DNA of 10,610 nucleotides from Candidatus Zixiibacteriota bacterium. Lineage in GTDB: Bacteria; Zixibacteria; MSB-5A5; JAABVY01; JAHJOQ01. A program made the position numbers and the translations under genes. Of the stretch, positions 5,819 through 10,610 are shown piece after piece. The notes beneath the pieces were generated by a model. The model made no database searches, was not told where the DNA came from, and saw only the letters and a list, made by a program, of their open reading frames with translations. The stretch is from assembly GCA_024275215.1 (NCBI GenBank), contig JAJRZO010000486.1, positions 1 to 10,610 of the forward strand, read 5' to 3'. How positions within the stretch are numbered: the first letter of the stretch is position 1; the number at the start of each line of letters is the position of its first letter.

Positions 5819-5833
5819 GGCTCTCCGGGAGCC
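5819..5833 (+). promoter_or_regulatory. Small hairpin containing the only SD-like GGGAG before the SulP gene
   Basis: GGCTC (5819-5823) and GAGCC (5829-5833) form a 5-bp stem around TCCGG, 14 nt before the SulP start codon. The purine-rich GGGAG (5827-5831) is the only SD-like sequence nearby, but it is 16 nt from the ATG and partly inside the stem. It may reduce translation of the transporter or be a chance dyad. Confidence 0.25.
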
Positions 5834-5847
5834 TCTCAGCAACATAA

Positions 5848-8073
5848 ATGTCCATTAAACTTGTCACCAGGGTATTCCCCTTTCTTGCATGGTTCAGGGA
5901 ATACTCGATTCATCATTTCCGGCTTGATGTTATAGGCGGTCTTACTGTTGCGCTCGTCCTGATTCCGCAGTCGATGGCTTATGCGCAGCTTGCGGGGCTG
6001 CCTGCCTATTACGGTTTGTACGCGGCATTCCTGCCTCCGACAGTGGCAGCGCTGTTCGGTTCGAGTCGCCAACTTGCAACCGGGCCGGTGGCTGTAGTCT
6101 CGTTGATGACTGCCGCAGCGCTGGAACCGATCGCGGTTGCGGGAAGCGAATCATTCATCGCTTATGCTGTCATGCTCGCCCTGATTGTCGGACTCTTTCA
6201 ACTACTACTCGGAATCCTCCGGATGGGAATGGTTGTCAATTTCCTGTCGCATCCGGTTGTCAGTGGTTTCACGAGTGCTGCAGCGCTGATTATCGCTTCT
6301 TCTCAGCTTTCGAAAATTTTCGGCGTCGCGGTTGACAAAGGCGAGCATCACTATAACACGATTATCAATGTTTTTCGCGAGGCGATAGTTTTTACGCACT
6401 GGCCTACACTTGGTATGGCAGTTCTGGCATTTGGAATAATGATCGGTCTGCGTCGCATCAATCCGCGAATCCCGAATGTTCTCGCTGCCGTATTGGTTAC
6501 GACTCTGATTTCATGGGCTTTACATTTCGAGGATGATACAGTTGTTTCTATCAGCCAGTTGGATTCTGCCGAAATGGTTAGTTCAATCGAGCGCTTTAAT
6601 ACCATAGTGAAGGAAATAGAAAACAAAACACTGGAACGCGTAGCACTGAAAAAGATTCTTGACAGCCTCGAACACTCATCTTCGGCTACGCGTAGATTGC
6701 AATTGGAAACACACCACACGCTCAATTTTCTCGACGCGGATTTGACCAGTCTCAAAGAAGAGCTTATAGAAAAACGCAAATGGTTACGGCGCTGTCGCCT
6801 GGCCTCTGTTCAGGATGCTGACGGTGACACAAGATACCTGCTCCTGCGCAAGGGCACGCTTACTGGCGCTGAAAAGAAAGAGAAATGGCGGTTGAATGTT
6901 GGCAATGGGCGTCTTGATCCTGAATCAATGACGCTCTCAAAGGGCGGAGCTGTTGTCGGTAAAATTCCTGAGGGGCTACCCGCATTCTCTGTCCCGAGAA
7001 TCGATTTCGACACTATCTTTGAACTGCTGCCGGCGGCAATGATTATCTCGCTTCTCGGATTCATGGAGGCGATCTCGATTGCGAAAGCAATGGCTGGGAA
7101 AACAGGGCAGCGACTCAATGTAAATCAGGAATTGATCGGGCAGGGTCTCGCCAACATAGCAGGATCATTCTGCCGAAGCTATGCGGTATCAGGATCATTC
7201 TCGCGATCGGCAGTGAATATTCAGGCTGGCGCTGTCACAGGACTTTCGAGTGTAATCAGCAGTCTGGTTGTTGTGATAGTACTTCTTTTCCTGACTCCAC
7301 TTCTGTATCATCTCCCTCAGGCCGTGCTCGCAGCAATAATCATGATGGCAGTGATCGGGTTGCTCAATTTCAAATCATTTCTCCATGCCTGGCATGCTCA
7401 ATGGCATGATGGCCTGATCAGCATTACTACATTCGTTTCTACTCTTGTATTTGCGCCACATCTCGATCGCGGCATAATGATTGGCGTGTTTCTCTCATTG
7501 ATGCTCTACCTCGTGCGTAATACCAGGCCCGCCGTTGCGAAATTGTCTCTGCATGTTGACAGTTCATACCGGAATCGAGACCGTTTCGAGCTGGAGCAAT
7601 GCCCTTATGTTGTTGTCATTCGATACTCAGGCTCGCTTGTATTCTGCAATGTTGAGTTTCTTGAAAACCAGATCATAGAGGCAATCGAGAACATGCCGAA
7701 GCTAAAGCATGTGCTGCTCGTTGGTAACGGAATCAACGAGCTTGACACATCAGGTGTGGACACCATGTCAGCCATAATCGACAGGTTGCGTGCCAGAGGG
7801 CTTGGTTTTTCGATAAGCGGACTCAACGATGTCGTAATCGATGTCATGGAGAGGACCGGTCTGGTCGCAAAAATCGGTGAGAACAATTTCTATCGAGATG
7901 TTACACGAGCTATCGACAGTATATGGGATGAAACTCACGCAGGTGTTGATGAACCGCATTGTCCGTTACGTGTCCGTCCGATGAGAGCGATGCGCGTTTC
8001 CGAGAGATTGAAAAAAGCTTTGGAGGAACAGGAACAACAGCGATTCAGCCACGACAGCGATAACGACAAATAG
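5848..8073 (+). CDS. SulP family anion transporter with STAS domain and inserted coiled-coil segment
   Basis: The 741-aa inner-membrane protein belongs to the SLC26/SulP family, which carries sulfate, bicarbonate or other anions. The N-terminal signature is present (DVIGGLTVALVLIPQSMAYA at 27-46, then GLPAYYGLYAAFLP). So are the later GFMEAISIAKAMA (404-416) and VSGSFSRSAVN (447-457) motifs. A C-terminal STAS domain (about 580-695) contains LDTSGVDTM; S635 is at the position phosphorylated in SpoIIAA-type STAS proteins. Between the membrane helix ending near 226 and the usual GxVVGKIPEGLP strand (368-378) lies an extra block of about 140 residues. It is charged and Leu-rich with a heptad-like pattern (about 241-312), then a small beta-like portion. 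I recall the same insertion in SulP proteins of Desulfobacterota. The ATG at 5848 fits the family start despite a poor RBS. Substrate is not determinable. Its location after two receivers and a phosphotransferase candidate suggests post-translational control. Confidence 0.93.
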   Translation: MSIKLVTRVFPFLAWFREYSIHHFRLDVIGGLTVALVLIPQSMAYAQLAGLPAYYGLYAAFLPPTVAALFGSSRQLATGPVAVVSLMTAAALEPIAVAGSESFIAYAVMLALIVGLFQLLLGILRMGMVVNFLSHPVVSGFTSAAALIIASSQLSKIFGVAVDKGEHHYNTIINVFREAIVFTHWPTLGMAVLAFGIMIGLRRINPRIPNVLAAVLVTTLISWALHFEDDTVVSISQLDSAEMVSSIERFNTIVKEIENKTLERVALKKILDSLEHSSSATRRLQLETHHTLNFLDADLTSLKEELIEKRKWLRRCRLASVQDADGDTRYLLLRKGTLTGAEKKEKWRLNVGNGRLDPESMTLSKGGAVVGKIPEGLPAFSVPRIDFDTIFELLPAAMIISLLGFMEAISIAKAMAGKTGQRLNVNQELIGQGLANIAGSFCRSYAVSGSFSRSAVNIQAGAVTGLSSVISSLVVVIVLLFLTPLLYHLPQAVLAAIIMMAVIGLLNFKSFLHAWHAQWHDGLISITTFVSTLVFAPHLDRGIMIGVFLSLMLYLVRNTRPAVAKLSLHVDSSYRNRDRFELEQCPYVVVIRYSGSLVFCNVEFLENQIIEAIENMPKLKHVLLVGNGINELDTSGVDTMSAIIDRLRARGLGFSISGLNDVVIDVMERTGLVAKIGENNFYRDVTRAIDSIWDETHAGVDEPHCPLRVRPMRAMRVSERLKKALEEQEQQRFSHDSDNDK

Positions 8074-8143
8074 ATGAGTTGAAAAAAGCCTGCCAACCGA
8101 ATACTTTAATTTCGAACAATTGATAAGAACATAGCAATCTCAT

Positions 8144-8166
8144 ATCAGGCATTTGTAATACCTGAT
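8144..8166. terminator. Imperfect hairpin between convergent genes
   Basis: ATCAGGCATT (8144-8153) can pair with AATACCTGAT (8157-8166) around a 3-nt loop, with one C-A mismatch. It lies between the stop of the SulP gene (8073) and the stop of the dockerin protein gene on the other strand (8181), where a shared terminator would be expected. Neither side has a T-rich tail, so an intrinsic terminator is uncertain. The rest of 8074-8180 shows nothing else. Confidence 0.3.
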
Positions 8167-8180
8167 CAAGCCCCTCAAAG

Positions 8181-10472
8181 CTACGGACAGTCAGCACACG
8201 GCACCGGTCCACCCGCAAAAATGTATGTTATCAGATAGACAACATCATCGATATCAACATTCTGACTACAATCGACATCTCCGGATTCGATCGGGTCTGG
8301 TGGAAGTCCGCCCGCGAAGATATATGAAATAAGCTGAACGACATCATCAATGTCAATCCCCCCACTCCAGTCAACGTCTCCACAAGCGGTAGGAGGCAGT
8401 GATATTTCATATAGATAGAATCCCTGTCTGGCAGCAACATACAGATAGTCACCTTCGACAGCAAGTCTCTGGGGAGATGATGATAGTGGAACAAACTGCA
8501 CCATCTGCGGATCTGCCGGATTCGAAATGTCCAGAACTTCAATGCTGCTGTTGGCCGCAAGAAACATGTAGTTACGCCTAAAGGCTGCATGATAGTATTC
8601 GGCATCCTGGGGAGAGTATCTGATTACAAGATCAGGCAATTCCGGATTCGATATGTCAATAATGTATACACCATGAGTGACAGCAGAAATATACAAGTAA
8701 TCTTCGCGACTTACAATTTGCGGGTACCCAACCTGCTCATTCCAGCCAAATTCCCTGAGAAACAGATCATCAGAAATAACCGGATTAGCAGGTTGTGATA
8801 TGTCAACAGTCATCAAGCGAATCACGTCGTTACTGCCTTCCATGTTGACAATTTTATCAACTACGTACGCATAATGTGATTTCAGGATAGCGCTGATTGA
8901 GGCTCTGAATTCCTCTGGCCCTTTGACTGTAGCAAGATGCGACGGCCAGGTTGGATCGGCAATACTTGCAATATCGAATCCGTATCCACTGCCGCAAACA
9001 TACAGCAATGTATCCTTTGCAATGTTTGAATGGCTTAAGATGTAATCTTCAGGCGGATACCTTCCCATGTAGACGGGATCAGCAGGATCTGCCAGGGAGT
9101 ACAGAAATGTCCGGGGACACTGACTGACGATGAGAAGAGTGTCATATATGTATGCATTGCTGGTATTGCCGGCTATGTACTCATGCTCCACAAAAACCGG
9201 ATTCTCCTTGTCAGTTGCGTCAATAACATAGACACCATTCCTGCTCATTGACGAATCACCCTCGAAGTAACTCATATAGTTGGTTACATATGCAAAATCA
9301 TTCCTGATTGCCAGCCCCATCATATCTGAAGCACTATTTGAGAATTCGCCTATACGAGGCATGTTTGCAGGATTCGATATATCAGCAACAGACCAGCCCC
9401 AGGAACCTTCTCCAATAAACATGTTGTCACCGTCGAACTCAAGGGAGAACCTTGTTCCTCTGGATGTATGGGTACCGAGCAAATTAAGTTCCCAATCTCC
9501 GACAAATCCGTATGCGTGTGTAAGCGGGTCCAAGTATTCCATGGCATAAAGAATATCGTTATGGATACCGAGAGCATACACTGTCGGCATTGTATATGTT
9601 TGTATCAATGAAAGACTGCCGGGATCTGTTGCATCAATGACATATAGGTCACTCCCGCCCACATACAAGTAACCATTTCTGAAAACCATGCCAATCGGGT
9701 TCTGAATACTCAGATAGCCGACATAGGTTGGAGAAGTCTCGTCGGCTATCGAAATGATTTCGACTCTGTCACTCCAGTGATTCGAGGTGTAAACATAGTC
9801 GCCGTTGATGACAAATTCTCTTGCGTCCTCGTATGCTGCCGGAGAATGATATTTGCCAATAATAGAAGGGGAAGACTTGTCAGTGATGTCGATAATGTAG
9901 AATGCGGGCGTCTCAGTGTAATCAAGGTAGTATTGTCCTACACCGGCATAAGCTCGATTACCGATTACCTTGACCCTGTTGATAAAACTGTTGAGGATAA
10001 TTCTTCCAATCTCTGATGGGTTCAGAGGATCTGAAATGTCGATAATCATCAACCTGTCATTTGCAGGTACATACAGATATGTCCCATCAAGGCACAAGTG
10101 GGTATACATCGATCCGAACTCGAGATGGATTTCCTTCAGCAGCACCGGTGAAGTTCTGTCTGTGATGTCGAATATCTGTAATCCATTTACATTGAGCACA
10201 TACAAGTAGTCCCCGTAGATTGCGAGGTCAGCAGAAAAAGCCCATAGCGCGCTTCCGCTGTAATTGATGACTTTCTCCGATTTTGCCCCACCGATGGATT
10301 TGTATCGCTCTATCATCTTGAAATACTCTAATCCGGCACTATCTACCTCGCCGGCACAATACTGGAATTTGACTGGAGTTTCGTCCGCAGCCGCACTTCC
10401 TGACAGAACTATGAGAACAACTGTTGTCAACAGGGCGAAAGCCGCTATTTGTTGTAATTTGAAGTGAGTCAT
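8181..10472 (-). CDS. Secreted LVIVD-repeat (beta-propeller-like) protein with C-terminal type I dockerin
   Basis: The 763-aa exported protein has a signal peptide at residues 1-29 (MTHFKLQQIAAFALLTTVV...SAAA). From about 80 to 695 it consists of roughly a dozen LVIVD-type repeats of the form 'LYV...GLxIxDIxDPxxPxxIG' (for example LQIFDITDRTSPVLLKEI at 98-115, LMIIDISDPLNPSEIG, VYIIDISNPELPDLV), predicted to fold as beta-propeller blades. Residues 697-763 are a type I dockerin with two calcium-loop/helix repeats (GDVDWSGGIDIDDVVQLISYIF and GDVDCSQNVDIDDVVYLITYIF segments), each followed by GG. Cohesin-dockerin binding is the classical role, but in non-cellulosomal bacteria such domains are usually surface or complex-assembly modules of unknown partner. 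The ATG has a strong AGGAGG 9 nt upstream, and the gene starts 13 nt after another dockerin gene. No enzymatic motif is seen. Confidence 0.9.
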   Translation of the reverse strand: MTHFKLQQIAAFALLTTVVLIVLSGSAAADETPVKFQYCAGEVDSAGLEYFKMIERYKSIGGAKSEKVINYSGSALWAFSADLAIYGDYLYVLNVNGLQIFDITDRTSPVLLKEIHLEFGSMYTHLCLDGTYLYVPANDRLMIIDISDPLNPSEIGRIILNSFINRVKVIGNRAYAGVGQYYLDYTETPAFYIIDITDKSSPSIIGKYHSPAAYEDAREFVINGDYVYTSNHWSDRVEIISIADETSPTYVGYLSIQNPIGMVFRNGYLYVGGSDLYVIDATDPGSLSLIQTYTMPTVYALGIHNDILYAMEYLDPLTHAYGFVGDWELNLLGTHTSRGTRFSLEFDGDNMFIGEGSWGWSVADISNPANMPRIGEFSNSASDMMGLAIRNDFAYVTNYMSYFEGDSSMSRNGVYVIDATDKENPVFVEHEYIAGNTSNAYIYDTLLIVSQCPRTFLYSLADPADPVYMGRYPPEDYILSHSNIAKDTLLYVCGSGYGFDIASIADPTWPSHLATVKGPEEFRASISAILKSHYAYVVDKIVNMEGSNDVIRLMTVDISQPANPVISDDLFLREFGWNEQVGYPQIVSREDYLYISAVTHGVYIIDISNPELPDLVIRYSPQDAEYYHAAFRRNYMFLAANSSIEVLDISNPADPQMVQFVPLSSSPQRLAVEGDYLYVAARQGFYLYEISLPPTACGDVDWSGGIDIDDVVQLISYIFAGGLPPDPIESGDVDCSQNVDIDDVVYLITYIFAGGPVPCADCP

Positions 10473-10478
10473 AGTCTA

Positions 10479-10487
10479 CCACCTCCT
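10479..10487 (-). promoter_or_regulatory. Strong Shine-Dalgarno of the LVIVD/dockerin gene, overlapping upstream stop
   Basis: On the minus strand AGGAGGTGG precedes the ATG at 10472, with AGGAGG ending 9 nt before it. The first AG is part of the TAG stop (10488-10486) of the upstream dockerin gene, so the two genes are transcriptionally and probably translationally linked. It is the clearest RBS in the window and supports the chosen start. Confidence 0.75.
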
Positions 10488-10610
10488 ATTGACCTGTACA
10501 CGGGGCAGGACCGCCGCTAAATATGTAGTTGATAAGAAATACTGCATCGTCGATATCGACATAACCGTTACAATCTGCATCAGCGGAGTCAAGCGGATCG
10601 GGTGGATTAC
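10486..10610 (-). CDS. C-terminal end of another dockerin-containing protein (truncated at right edge)
   Basis: Forty codons and a TAG stop are visible in the minus-strand frame entering from the right edge. They read as the second half of a type I dockerin: DADCNGYVDIDDAVFLINYI, then FSGGPAPC. This matches the end of the neighbouring 763-aa protein (GDVDCSQNVDIDDVVYLI...FAGGPVPC), including the terminal Gly-Gly-Pro-x-Pro-Cys. The Asp/Asn positions of the calcium loop (D-x-D-x-N-x-x-x-D-x-x-D) are intact. The catalytic or structural part lies outside the window, so function is unknown. Two dockerin proteins in tandem with a 13-nt gap suggest an operon of surface-assembled proteins. Confidence 0.85.
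   Translation of the reverse strand, partial: NPPDPLDSADADCNGYVDIDDAVFLINYIFSGGPAPCTGQ

Noticed and set aside
6351..6779. 142-codon minus-strand frame inside the SulP gene
   Set aside because: It lies opposite the inserted coiled-coil segment of a clear SulP protein; Ser/Arg-rich translation typical of an antisense shadow.
8144..8166. Strong bidirectional intrinsic terminator
   Set aside because: The stem has a mismatch and neither strand has a T-tract after it, so only a low-confidence hairpin is reported.
8231..8605. 124-codon minus-strand frame within the dockerin protein gene
   Set aside because: It is out of frame with a well-supported 763-aa gene of repeated known motifs.

Overview
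The window looks like a fragment of a Gram-negative-type bacterial genome, most plausibly from the uncultured FCB-group lineage Zixibacteria. The main reason is the C-terminal type I dockerin with 'DVVxLIxYIFxGG' helices, attached to a long LVIVD-repeat protein. That style is typical of Zixibacteria and related candidate phyla, but this is recall and inference, because no rRNA or other marker gene is present. The six-gene signalling and transport block in the middle resembles, again from memory, clusters in Desulfobacterota. Shared ancestry or horizontal exchange of that block is therefore possible.

Layout. (1) 1-1142, mostly minus strand: a small cluster of secreted-peptide genes. One intact 107-aa gene lies at 417-740. 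A related gene runs off the left edge (226 to 1). A 5' fragment of a third copy is at about 1071. The three share a leader of the form AAGC-[T/C]-GGAG, a short spacer, then ATGAARCG. Two copies of a 74-bp two-hairpin REP-like repeat (325-398 and 944-1017) sit between and within them. (2) 1143-1319: AT-rich intergenic DNA before the plus-strand block. (3) 1320-8073, plus strand: six co-directional genes with short gaps or overlaps. They encode a degenerate cytidylate-kinase-like/BON/receiver fusion, a membrane sensor histidine kinase with a Cache-like sensor region, a single-domain receiver, a small histidine-kinase-like protein without recognisable ATP-binding motifs, a second receiver, and a SulP anion transporter with a STAS domain and an inserted coiled-coil segment. 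(4) 8074-8180: a short convergent intergenic stretch with one imperfect hairpin. (5) 8181-10610, minus strand: a 763-aa secreted LVIVD-repeat protein with a dockerin, preceded 13 nt upstream by the end of another dockerin protein that enters from the right edge.

Working model. The central block reads as a phosphorelay in which none of the three receiver domains carries a DNA-binding output. The membrane kinase would sense an extracytoplasmic ligand. The kinase-like protein keeps the phospho-accepting H-box but has lost the ATPase motifs, so it could shuttle phosphate between receivers in the manner of Spo0B or ChpT. The likely target is the SulP transporter, or whatever the pseudo-kinase/BON/receiver fusion binds. 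This model is inference from gene content and order. The most interesting parts of the window are this cassette, its two catalytically degenerate proteins, and the small secreted-peptide cluster with its repeat elements.
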